Shown piece after piece: positions 1 through 5,827 of a DNA stretch of 10,359 nucleotides. Source of the DNA: DATKYK01 sp034430255 (GTDB lineage Bacteria; Chloroflexota; Dehalococcoidia; E44-bin15); NCBI GenBank assembly GCA_034430255.1, contig DAOUEU010000042.1, forward strand, positions 1-10,359. Reading direction: 5' to 3'. The notes under the pieces were generated by a model that searched no databases, was not told the origin of the DNA, and saw nothing but the letters and a program-made list of their open reading frames with translations. The position numbers and the translations under genes are program-made. Numbering within the stretch: position 1 is the first letter of the stretch; each line of letters begins with the position of its first letter.

Positions 1-269
1 GCCCTCTTTATCACTTGCATTATCTTCGAAATATCCAATAATTGCTTATCATCCCTAGACCACCATAGCAGGAGGTGCACATGATCAGGCATTATCACAT
101 AGCCCACCAGTGTAAAACCAAGCCTCCCACTATAAAACCCCAGTTCCTCCAGAAGAATCTGGGAGAGTCTTTGATCCCGAAAGAAGGGGTAACGTTTATA
201 GGTGTTCGTAGTGATGAAATGGGCATATGAATTGTCATCGAATTTAGGAAGGCTTCTATATTGGATCAT
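1..269 (-). CDS. REP-associated tyrosine transposase (Y1/IS200-like, RAYT), N-terminal part
   Basis: This is the first 89 residues of a transposase; the rest lies beyond the left edge. HUH/Y1 transposases nick and join single-stranded DNA at hairpins through a tyrosine, with metal held by a His-hydrophobic-His pair. The sequence shows the usual N-terminal block HFITTNTYKRYPFFRD (residues 17-32) and the strand GYVIMPDHVHLLLW (56-69), in which H63 and H65 form the HUH motif. The catalytic tyrosine would lie downstream, outside the window. The ATG at 269 is preceded by AAGG seven bases upstream; an in-frame stop lies about 50 bases further upstream. Base composition is low in GC (22 of 60 in positions 1-60). 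The neighbouring spacer carries REP-like hairpins, which fits the RAYT class rather than a classic IS200 element. Activity cannot be judged from this fragment. Confidence 0.85.
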   Translation of the reverse strand, partial: MIQYRSLPKFDDNSYAHFITTNTYKRYPFFRDQRLSQILLEELGFYSGRLGFTLVGYVIMPDHVHLLLWWSRDDKQLLDISKIMQVIKR

Positions 270-319
270 TCTTAACCTTCTACACCTAGCTTCCAGTCGT
301 TTTTAACCAATATACCACC

Positions 320-425
320 GCTTGGGCTCGATCCGCTCGGTAGGTTGGGCCTGCCGGATCGGCTACATCTGCGGGGTAGGCTGGCCGACGTCGGCCAGCC
401 TACCCTATTTAGTCTAGCCTACCCT
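320..425. repeat. REP-like palindromic repeat cluster next to the RAYT gene
   Basis: The spacer between pyrC and the transposase gene (270-433) holds no gene but much symmetry. A hairpin can form from GGTAGG (339-344) and CCTGCC (350-355) around a 5-base loop, and an outer arm pair CGATCCG/CGGATCG lies at 329-335 and 355-361. The motif GGGTAGGCT occurs at 374-382 and in inverted form at 397-405 and 416-424; a relative, GGTAGGTTGGGCC, begins at 339. REP elements are typically a GTAG-type tetranucleotide followed by a hairpin and lie beside RAYT genes. The assignment rests on structure and position; genome copy number is unknown. Confidence 0.6.
374..405. repeat. 32-bp perfect palindrome
   Basis: Positions 374-389 are the exact reverse complement of 390-405, with no spacer, beginning GGGTAGGCTGGCC and centred on GACGTC. 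As RNA or single-stranded DNA it would fold into a stem of about 14 bp with a four-base loop. It lies 28 bases beyond the pyrC stop codon. There is no run of T on either side, so it does not look like a standard intrinsic terminator, although such a stem could stabilise or end the pyr transcript. Its GTAGG ends and its position beside a RAYT gene suggest a REP/BIME unit. Confidence 0.85.
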
Positions 426-433
426 GTTATCTG

Positions 434-1777
434 TTACTGCCCTTCCAGTTTCACGGTCTCGTCTCTATAAACAAACTCCCCCCCACATATGGTGGCCATT
501 ACCTTCCCCTTGAGGGTCTCGCCGGAGAGGGGGGTGTTTTTCCCCTTGGAAACAAAGGCTGACGGGTCTACCACCCACTCCATATTTGGGTCGAATATTG
601 TGACATCGGCCGTGGCACCGGCCTTTAGCGTACCCAGGTCATCCCGCTGCAGGAATGACGCCGGCCCATGCGTCAGTTTTGAGATAAGTGTCACTAGATC
701 GATGCTTCCTTGATGCACCAGCCCCATCAGGCTGCCCAATGCGGTCTCGAATCCGCTGATGCCAAAGGCGGCGTCTTCGAACTTGCACCGCTTGTCCATA
801 TCGGTGTGCGGAGCATGGTCGGTGGCTATGGCATCGATCACCCCCTCTTTCAGACCCGCGATGAGTGCCTGGACATCCCGCGCTGTCCTGAGCGGAGGGT
901 TCACCTTGGCATTGGTGTTGTAGCCGTCAACTGCCTCCTCGGTAAGGGTTAGATGATGGGGGGTTACCTCCGCAGTAACCCAGATGCCCTCATCTTTGGC
1001 ACGGCGGATCAGCGCAACCGAGCCGGCGGTGCTCACATGAGCGATATGCAGCCTGCCGCCGGTTGCCCTTGCCAGCTCAATATCCCTGGCGACCATGTCC
1101 TCCTCAGCAGCAGGTGGTGTGCCTTTGAGCCCCAGCCGGCTCGCCACCACGCCCTCGTTCATCACCCCACCAGCGCTGAGGTTTAGGTCTTCGCAGTGAT
1201 CGGTAACAGGTAAGCCGGAGCCCCTGCTGTACTCCAGGGCGCGCCGCATGAGCAGAGGGTCGGCTACCGGGTTGCCATCGTCACTGAAGCCTATAACTCC
1301 GCATGTGGAAAGCTCGCCGAGGTCGGCGAGCTCGCTTCCTGCCCTGTCTCTGCTAACACAACCAACCGGCAGGACGCGAACCACGCCTTCGTTGGCAGCT
1401 ACCCCCGTAATGTATTGCACCGTAGCTCCGGTATCTAAAGGCGGCTCGGTGTTAGGCATGCAGCAAATGGTGGTGAACCCGCCCCTGGCTGCGGCGCGGG
1501 TACCTGTATAGATGGTCTCCTTGTCCTCGAATCCGGGCTGGCGCAGGTGGCAATGGATATCGATAAACCCGGGGCAGACCACCATCCCCTTGGCATGGAC
1601 TACCTGGCAGTTCTCAGGTGCTGGTTCGCTCTCCTCCGTGCTGAGCCAGCGGACCTTACCATCGGCCATAAAAAGGTCTCCAATGGTATCGAAATTCTGC
1701 GAGGGGTCGATCATACGACCACCGCTGATAAGCAGGCTCTCAGGCTGGCGGTCAAGGCGCTCCTTGATCAATGGCAC
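434..1777 (-). CDS. pyrC: Dihydroorotase (class I)
   Basis: Dihydroorotase interconverts N-carbamoyl-aspartate and dihydroorotate, the third step of de novo pyrimidine synthesis, in the cytoplasm. The 447-residue protein carries the amidohydrolase metal and catalytic motifs in order: DIHCHLR with H75 and H77, FSDDG (164-168) containing the bridging aspartate seen in class I enzymes, H194 in DHCED, H247 in HIAHVST, TPHHL (273-277) and IATDHAPH with D320 as the expected catalytic aspartate. The active site therefore looks complete. The gene starts 12 bases after the pyrB stop, as the last gene of the pyrR-pyrB-pyrC operon. The start is uncertain. The GTG at 1777 has no well-spaced Shine-Dalgarno, because GAGG abuts it; a TTG at 1771 sits five bases after that GAGG. 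The family-like part of the protein begins only around LLISGGRMIDP (residue 15). Confidence 0.95.
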   Translation of the reverse strand: MPLIKERLDRQPESLLISGGRMIDPSQNFDTIGDLFMADGKVRWLSTEESEPAPENCQVVHAKGMVVCPGFIDIHCHLRQPGFEDKETIYTGTRAAARGGFTTICCMPNTEPPLDTGATVQYITGVAANEGVVRVLPVGCVSRDRAGSELADLGELSTCGVIGFSDDGNPVADPLLMRRALEYSRGSGLPVTDHCEDLNLSAGGVMNEGVVASRLGLKGTPPAAEEDMVARDIELARATGGRLHIAHVSTAGSVALIRRAKDEGIWVTAEVTPHHLTLTEEAVDGYNTNAKVNPPLRTARDVQALIAGLKEGVIDAIATDHAPHTDMDKRCKFEDAAFGISGFETALGSLMGLVHQGSIDLVTLISKLTHGPASFLQRDDLGTLKAGATADVTIFDPNMEWVVDPSAFVSKGKNTPLSGETLKGKVMATICGGEFVYRDETVKLEGQ

Positions 1778-1789
1778 CTCACTGCTGGA

Positions 1790-3199
1790 TCATTCCCGAA
1801 GGGCCTTTCTGCCCGGCTTGAATCCCTCAGATTGAGCGGCTGTTTTTGAATCAAATATAATGAGATTCTCCGGTTTTATTCGTCCAAGCATGTAACTATC
1901 TGCATCGTAGTATCTCTTGTGTTCTATGGTCCCTTGATGCCACTTGGAGCTGGCGATATAGGGCGGTTGCGTCTCGTGCTCGCAATAGATGCACCTGAGC
2001 GTCAAAGGCTCGTTGGCCACAATTTTGAATACAGGCTTAATATACCTTGTTTCCGTCTGCTGGGCGGACACGCATCTTTTATTTTGGCACTTGACCCCAA
2101 AATCGCGCTTGTAAACGGGATAGTCTTTTTTTAAGGGGAAGGTTTGCCCTTCCTGCTCATCGATATCTAACTGTTTAGCTCCGAGAAGGAGGGACATGAG
2201 GGCCATTCTAATCGGTAACCCCCAGGCTGCTTGTTTGAAGTACATGCTTCTGGGGTCAGCATCGATCTCACAGGCAAGCTCGTCGATACGTGGTAATGGA
2301 TGCATAACAAGTGTCTTCTTGAACTGTTTTCCCTTCAGGAGTTTTTTATCCACTACCGGATACTCACCATCCAATTCCTGTCCTTTTGCCGTACTCTCCA
2401 GTCTTTCTTTCTGAAGCCTGGTGACGTAAAGGGCATCAACGCCCTTCTTCATCTCGATCTGGATGTTGACATCGGGTATATTTGCCAGTTGATGCGGCGT
2501 GCTCGGGGTTACATATATTGCATCCAGGGGAAAAGTCCTCTCCTTATCCACGCCTTTGGTATTGTTATATCTTTCCAGTATACCTCCATATTCGTTAGTC
2601 AGCTTCCTTATAACATGCTCCGGTAGACCAAGGCCTGAGCCGGGACGGAAGTGGATGGTTGCCCCGAACCTAGCCAGCGCGTAGGCTAGGGAATGTATGG
2701 TTCGACCGTATTTGAGGTCGCCCCAGAGCGCAATCTTCAGCCCGTTAAGAGTATGCCTCTCCTTCCTGATGGTGTAGAGGTCACACAGGGTCTGGGTGGG
2801 GTGTTCATGTCCCCCGTCGCCGGCATTTATTACCGGGACGCCAGCGTAGTCGGAGACCACCCTGGCGGCCCCCTCCCACGGGTGCCTGATGACGATTATA
2901 TCGGCATAGCTTCCCACCACCCTTGCCATATCGGCGATGCTCTCGCCTTTTGCCAGCGAGGTGTTTCCCATCTCCACCACGGATATTACCCTTCCACCTA
3001 GCCGGTGCATCGCCGCCTCGAAAGAAAGCCTGGTCCTGGTGCTGGGCTCGAAAAACAGGCTGGCCATGATCTTGCCCTGACACACGCTTGATTGCTCATT
3101 CATCGAATAAGACATCCCGTCTGCTAGAGAAAAGACCGCCTCAATCTCTTTGTTTGAGAGGTCGTCTATGGTGATAAGACTTCTGTTTGCTAGGCTCAT
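1790..3199 (-). CDS. pyrB: Aspartate carbamoyltransferase with C-terminal PyrI-like zinc domain
   Basis: The enzyme makes N-carbamoyl-aspartate from carbamoyl phosphate and aspartate, the committed step of pyrimidine synthesis. Numbered from the ATG at 3199 (469 residues), it shows STRTR (53-57), the SLAKGES loop (S81, K84), R105 in RHPWEGAAR, HPTQ (H133, Q136), YGRT (R166), TRLQKER (R261, Q263) and HPLPR (300-304). All the expected ligand-binding residues are present. Bacterial PyrB chains are about 310 residues. The extra length comes from an insertion of about 33 residues between R166 and R261 and a C-terminal extension from about residue 345. That extension contains C371-x4-C376 and C403-x2-C406, the cysteine spacing of the PyrI zinc domain. 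The PyrI nucleotide-binding domain is absent. The gene lies between pyrR and pyrC. Translation from a TTG at 3205 is also open, but the ribosome binding site favours the ATG. Confidence 0.95.
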   Translation of the reverse strand: MSLANRSLITIDDLSNKEIEAVFSLADGMSYSMNEQSSVCQGKIMASLFFEPSTRTRLSFEAAMHRLGGRVISVVEMGNTSLAKGESIADMARVVGSYADIIVIRHPWEGAARVVSDYAGVPVINAGDGGHEHPTQTLCDLYTIRKERHTLNGLKIALWGDLKYGRTIHSLAYALARFGATIHFRPGSGLGLPEHVIRKLTNEYGGILERYNNTKGVDKERTFPLDAIYVTPSTPHQLANIPDVNIQIEMKKGVDALYVTRLQKERLESTAKGQELDGEYPVVDKKLLKGKQFKKTLVMHPLPRIDELACEIDADPRSMYFKQAAWGLPIRMALMSLLLGAKQLDIDEQEGQTFPLKKDYPVYKRDFGVKCQNKRCVSAQQTETRYIKPVFKIVANEPLTLRCIYCEHETQPPYIASSKWHQGTIEHKRYYDADSYMLGRIKPENLIIFDSKTAAQSEGFKPGRKALRE

Positions 3200-3205
3200 G
3201 GTCAA

Positions 3206-3210
3206 CTCCT
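3206..3210 (-). promoter_or_regulatory. pyrB ribosome binding site (decides the start)
   Basis: On the minus strand AGGAG lies exactly six bases before the ATG at 3199, whereas it abuts the in-frame TTG at 3205. The spacing selects the ATG as the pyrB start. The site lies in the 27-base gap after the pyrR stop, and no second attenuator is visible in that gap. Confidence 0.75.
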
Positions 3211-3226
3211 ATGCAAAGCAAGAATG

Positions 3227-3790
3227 CTATCTCTTAGCTATTGAATCCCGCTCGCTCCCATCTTTTACAATGGCCACCTCATCCTTGCCATCGATCTCCT
3301 TGAGACGCACCTCAATCTCCTCATCCCTTGAGGTGGGCATATTCTTTCCCACGAAGTCGGCGTGGACTGGTATCTCTCGATGGCCGCGGTCAATAAGAAC
3401 CACCAGCTGAATGGACCGTGGCCGACCATGGTCGATAAGGGCATCCATGGCAGCACGGATGCTGCGGCCGGTATAGAGGACATCATCGACCAGGACGATA
3501 CGCTTCCCCTCGATATCGGCGGGGATATTTGTAGGACGGAGGAACGGTTGCACCTCGAAAGAGGGCAGGTCATCGCGATGAAGGCTGATATCCAGGTCGC
3601 CAACGGGGACCTCGGTATGTTCGAACTCCTTTATACTTGCAGCGATCCTCTTCGCTAGGGGTACGCCACGGGTGTGCACCCCCATGAGAATAATGCCGTC
3701 GCAACCGTGATTTCGCTCCACGATCTCATGGGCGATGCGGGTTATGGCACGGCGGATATCTTCCTGGTCTAGGATCACTTTATCAGGCAT
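3227..3790 (-). CDS. pyrR: PyrR: UMP-responsive RNA-binding attenuation protein / uracil phosphoribosyltransferase
   Basis: PyrR binds a hairpin in pyr mRNA leaders when UMP or UTP is plentiful and so lowers expression; many members also convert uracil and PRPP to UMP. The 187-residue length is normal. The PRPP-binding loop VLVDDVLYTGRS (residues 99-110) is intact, with an upstream GIILMGVHTRGVPLAKRI block (32-49) and the basic region LDISLHRDD (66-74) typical of PyrR. The ATG at 3790 directly follows seven T residues of a terminator hairpin, and its Shine-Dalgarno AGGGG lies in that hairpin's 3' arm. The gene is first in the pyrR-pyrB-pyrC operon. The presence of a matching PyrR site in its own leader supports autoregulation. 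The family could also be annotated simply as a bifunctional pyr operon regulator, which is the same protein. Confidence 0.95.
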   Translation of the reverse strand: MPDKVILDQEDIRRAITRIAHEIVERNHGCDGIILMGVHTRGVPLAKRIAASIKEFEHTEVPVGDLDISLHRDDLPSFEVQPFLRPTNIPADIEGKRIVLVDDVLYTGRSIRAAMDALIDHGRPRSIQLVVLIDRGHREIPVHADFVGKNMPTSRDEEIEVRLKEIDGKDEVAIVKDGSERDSIAKR

Positions 3791-3823
3791 AAAAAAACCC
3801 CTCGCCTATTTGCTGGCAAGGGG
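3791..3823 (-). terminator. Intrinsic terminator of the pyr attenuator, overlapping the pyrR Shine-Dalgarno
   Basis: On the minus strand CCCCTTGCC (3823-3815) pairs with GGCGAGGGG (3806-3798), giving a 9-bp stem with one G-U pair around an 8-base loop. Seven T residues (3797-3791) follow, and then at once the pyrR ATG. The AGGGG of the 3' arm is the only plausible Shine-Dalgarno for pyrR, seven bases from the ATG. The hairpin can therefore both end transcription and hide the ribosome binding site. Confidence 0.9.
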
Positions 3824-3873
3824 ACTCTGGTGTTCTGTCCTATTAACTTGTGCTGCCGCTTACCCTTGCCAGC
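3812..3873 (-). promoter_or_regulatory. Antiterminator helix of the pyr leader
   Basis: On the minus strand GCTGGCAAGGG (3873-3863) is a perfect 11-bp complement of CCCTTGCCAGC (3822-3812). The second segment includes most of the 5' arm of the terminator, and the first shares GCTGG with the PyrR-binding hairpin. Forming this helix would exclude the terminator and free the pyrR Shine-Dalgarno. Forming the PyrR hairpin would disrupt it. This is the known three-state logic of PyrR attenuators. Confidence 0.85.
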
Positions 3874-3886
3874 CTCGCTGGACTGG
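3869..3886 (-). promoter_or_regulatory. PyrR-binding hairpin (anti-antiterminator)
   Basis: Positions 3884-3871 on the minus strand read AGTCCAGCGAGGCT, an exact match to the PyrR recognition consensus ARUCCNGNGAGGYU known from Bacillus pyr leaders. Flanking CCAG and CTGG (3886-3883 and 3872-3869) close the stem. It lies about 80 bases before the pyrR start and overlaps the antiterminator 5' arm, as expected for a site where UMP-bound PyrR favours termination. Confidence 0.92.
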
Positions 3887-3919
3887 ATTTAAAGGTTCGA
3901 CCTAATCCCTACTAAAAAG

Positions 3920-3948
3920 AATATACCACTTTACCAACTTTTTTTCAA
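3920..3948 (-). promoter_or_regulatory. Predicted sigma70-type promoter of the pyr operon
   Basis: On the minus strand TTGAAA (3948-3943) and TATATT (3925-3920) are separated by exactly 17 bases, close to the sigma70 consensus TTGACA-17-TATAAT. The -35 box contains the TGA stop of tmk. A start near 3913 would give a leader of about 120 bases that contains the whole PyrR attenuator, so position and regulation agree. The start point is not measured. Confidence 0.8.
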
Positions 3949-4580
3949 CCCTTTTTTAAAACCTTAGGAAGAAATTGCCCTATCCTCTCTAATATGAGGC
4001 TTTCGATCTCCTTCTTAGGCAGGGAGCCATCGAGCACCAGCCAGCGCTGGGGTTCTTGCTTTGCCATTTCCAGATAGCCCTGCCTCACCCGCTTATGGAA
4101 ATCAGGCTCCTCCTGCTCAAAGCGGTCCTTTATCTTTTTCCGTGATAGACCGTATTCCATTAGAAGGTCTAAGAATACAATAAGATCGGGTTTCAGCCCG
4201 CCGGTGGCGATGTTGTTGACGGCCTCGACGAGCTCGAGGGAAAGGCCCCGGCCATAGCCCTGGTAGGCGATGGTGGAGTGGTAGAAACGGTCGCAGATAA
4301 CGGTGATCCCGCTCTTCAAGGCGGGTTGAATCATATTGGAGACAAGCTCGGCACGCGATGCATTGAAGAGCAAGAGCTCGGCGAGTGGGTCGACATCCCC
4401 CGTTTCGTTGTTCCTCTCCCCCTTGAGCCAGCGCCTGACCTCCCTGCCCAGAGGGGTGCCCCCCGGCTCATGGGTCAGCAGTGCGGGAATGCCTTTACTG
4501 GTAAGGCGCTGGTGGAGCGCCCTCGCCTGTGTGGACTTCCCCGATCCCTCCCCGCCTTCAAAGGTAATGAACAATGACAA
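3945..4580 (-). CDS. tmk: Thymidylate kinase (dTMP kinase)
   Basis: The enzyme phosphorylates dTMP to dTDP with ATP, an essential step of dTTP supply. The 211-residue protein has normal family length. It shows the P-loop GGEGSGKST (residues 9-17), HEPGGTPLG (37-45), the thymidylate-binding stretch DRFYHSTIAYQG (97-108) and a LID-like segment ending in DRFE (152-155). The start is a TTG at 4580 or a second TTG at 4574; no ATG is available. The second would give the usual N-terminus MFITFEGGEGSGKST, while the nearby AGG (about eight bases off) suits the first. The gene follows the AT-rich DUF488/DuOB cassette by 29 bases. Its last codons overlap the promoter of the pyr operon, and no terminator separates the two units. 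Confidence 0.95.
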   Translation of the reverse strand: MSLFITFEGGEGSGKSTQARALHQRLTSKGIPALLTHEPGGTPLGREVRRWLKGERNNETGDVDPLAELLLFNASRAELVSNMIQPALKSGITVICDRFYHSTIAYQGYGRGLSLELVEAVNNIATGGLKPDLIVFLDLLMEYGLSRKKIKDRFEQEEPDFHKRVRQGYLEMAKQEPQRWLVLDGSLPKKEIESLILERIGQFLPKVLKKG

Positions 4581-4609
4581 TAGTTTACCTAGCCTCTTAA
4601 TAGTTCTGT

Positions 4610-5365
4610 TTAGCCTACAAAATCCGCAAATGATTTACTTCCCAAGTAGTCAGGGAAGGTGTAGATTCCAGTAACCTGCATCCAGCAACCTCGTTTGCCG
4701 GTATTCGGATTTACCCAAGGGCGAGCTAATCCCAGTCGGAGATAGAGACGATCAGCGTCCGTAAGAAGGCTCGTAATCTCTTGTGAGACAATCGCACGAG
4801 AACGATTGCGTCGTTTGACTTCTGTATATGACAACTCTCGGAAAGCCAGATCAGAGATGGGAATATCGTATAGAAAGCCTGTGCTGTCTCTAAACAACAA
4901 CCGATATCTTAATTTACCCGACCACTCTGTTAATTGAACAACAATATTATATACCTGTGACAACGTGCCTATTGACCTTGTATTGGCTCCCGGTTCTACC
5001 CAGCGATGCTCCTGAAGAAGGCCGTCGTAGATGTCATCAACTGTGCTGAATGAGCTGTCTAGTAATACTTTCTCCCACTCAGTATCAGTGCATAAACCTT
5101 CATAAACGATTGACTTTGGATCAAAGCCCATGTCTTCAATATGTGGGGGTTCAATTGGTACTTTATTGAAGTTAAATATAACTTTAGCCATTGGGCGAAT
5201 AGCCAATTTATTTCTGATTTTGCCTTTGATATAGAGATGCTCTCGGCGCATGACACCTGGTAGTATTGGGCGGATGCATTGGTTGTATTGACCAATGCCG
5301 ACTACGCAGACTTCGTCTGGATTAGGCATTTGGGTTAAGTCAGTTATTACTATTGCCTTTTGCAT
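4610..5365 (-). CDS. Probable dual-OB (DuOB) domain protein, cassette gene 3
   Basis: Function is not known. The 251-residue protein has no catalytic motif that I recognise. Its C-terminal part, YLRLGLARPW (residues 208-217) followed by CWMQVTGIYTFPDYL, together with an N-terminal half containing CIRPILPG (30-37), resembles proteins named dual-OB domain-containing, which are thought to carry two beta-barrel folds. OB folds often bind nucleic acid, but that is family-level inference here. There is no signal peptide or membrane segment. It starts 12 bases after the second DUF488 gene on the same strand, without a clear Shine-Dalgarno, so it may depend on upstream translation. GC is low (22 of 60 bases at 4921-4980) compared with the ATPase gene upstream (36 of 60 at 7201-7260). 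The family assignment is from memory of sequence patterns. Confidence 0.7.
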   Translation of the reverse strand: MQKAIVITDLTQMPNPDEVCVVGIGQYNQCIRPILPGVMRREHLYIKGKIRNKLAIRPMAKVIFNFNKVPIEPPHIEDMGFDPKSIVYEGLCTDTEWEKVLLDSSFSTVDDIYDGLLQEHRWVEPGANTRSIGTLSQVYNIVVQLTEWSGKLRYRLLFRDSTGFLYDIPISDLAFRELSYTEVKRRNRSRAIVSQEITSLLTDADRLYLRLGLARPWVNPNTGKRGCWMQVTGIYTFPDYLGSKSFADFVG

Positions 5366-5377
5366 TTGCAGTTCGAC

Positions 5378-5827
5378 TCAGAGGTGTTCGATATTAGACC
5401 CAACCAGCATTGAATGTACCAGGTATTCTGCTGCCAGCCGTCGGTGGCAGTGATCGGGTTCAGCCTCGCTACAAAGCAGGACAACTCCATCTTTAAATAA
5501 TGTTAGGTCTATATAGCGTTCGACTTGTCGTTGCCCAATTAGCTCTAGGTAATTTTGCTCATATTTGGCCCAATCTCCTGTTTTTCGGTATTCAGTTAAA
5601 AGGGAGTCTTCGGGTGCCAGTATCGGCACTTCGTGGTATTCCATATTGACAATTTTTTTGAGAAAATAACGTAGATCATCTCGCTTTGTAAACCCGGCTA
5701 ACTGCGATTTATTGTGAAGGCGAATGTCGAAGAGGTGCTTCGCTCCACTACGACGTATAGTCTCAAAGAATTCTTGAGCCGATTTCTTGGTAAAACCAAT
5801 TGTGTAAATAGTCACCAATAAACTCAT
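5378..5827 (-). CDS. DUF488 family protein, divergent paralogue (cassette gene 2)
   Basis: Biochemical role is unknown. The 149-residue protein has the DUF488 signature: IYTIGFTKKSAQEFF (residues 7-21), LFDIRLHNKSQ (32-42, with D34 and R36) and CSEAEPDHCHRR (119-130, with C119 and the CHR triad at 127-129). The KSQLAGFTKRDDL stretch sets it apart from the upstream copy and suggests a distinct subgroup. An open frame reaches back to 5875, but the ATG at 5827 forms a 4-nt ATGA overlap with the stop of the upstream gene, and the family match begins a few residues after it, so that start is chosen. There is no good Shine-Dalgarno, which fits translational coupling. The two copies could form a heterodimer, which is inference. 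AT-rich composition (21 of 60 GC at 5641-5700). Confidence 0.88.
   Translation of the reverse strand: MSLLVTIYTIGFTKKSAQEFFETIRRSGAKHLFDIRLHNKSQLAGFTKRDDLRYFLKKIVNMEYHEVPILAPEDSLLTEYRKTGDWAKYEQNYLELIGQRQVERYIDLTLFKDGVVLLCSEAEPDHCHRRLAAEYLVHSMLVGSNIEHL

Noticed and set aside
374..405. Palindrome as a conventional rho-independent terminator for pyrC
   Set aside because: No T tract follows the stem in the direction of transcription, and the symmetry is extended and spacer-free, so the repeat call fits better.
1311..1332. 10-bp perfect inverted repeat with a 2-base spacer inside pyrC (AGCTCGCCGA and its complement)
   Set aside because: It encodes SELADLGELS in frame, and the repeated Glu-Leu and Ala-Asp-Leu codons explain the symmetry; nothing links it to the REP-like cluster.
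3200..3226. Second PyrR attenuator between pyrR and pyrB, as in Bacillus
   Set aside because: The gap is only 27 bases and contains the pyrB ribosome binding site; there is no PyrR consensus or terminator.
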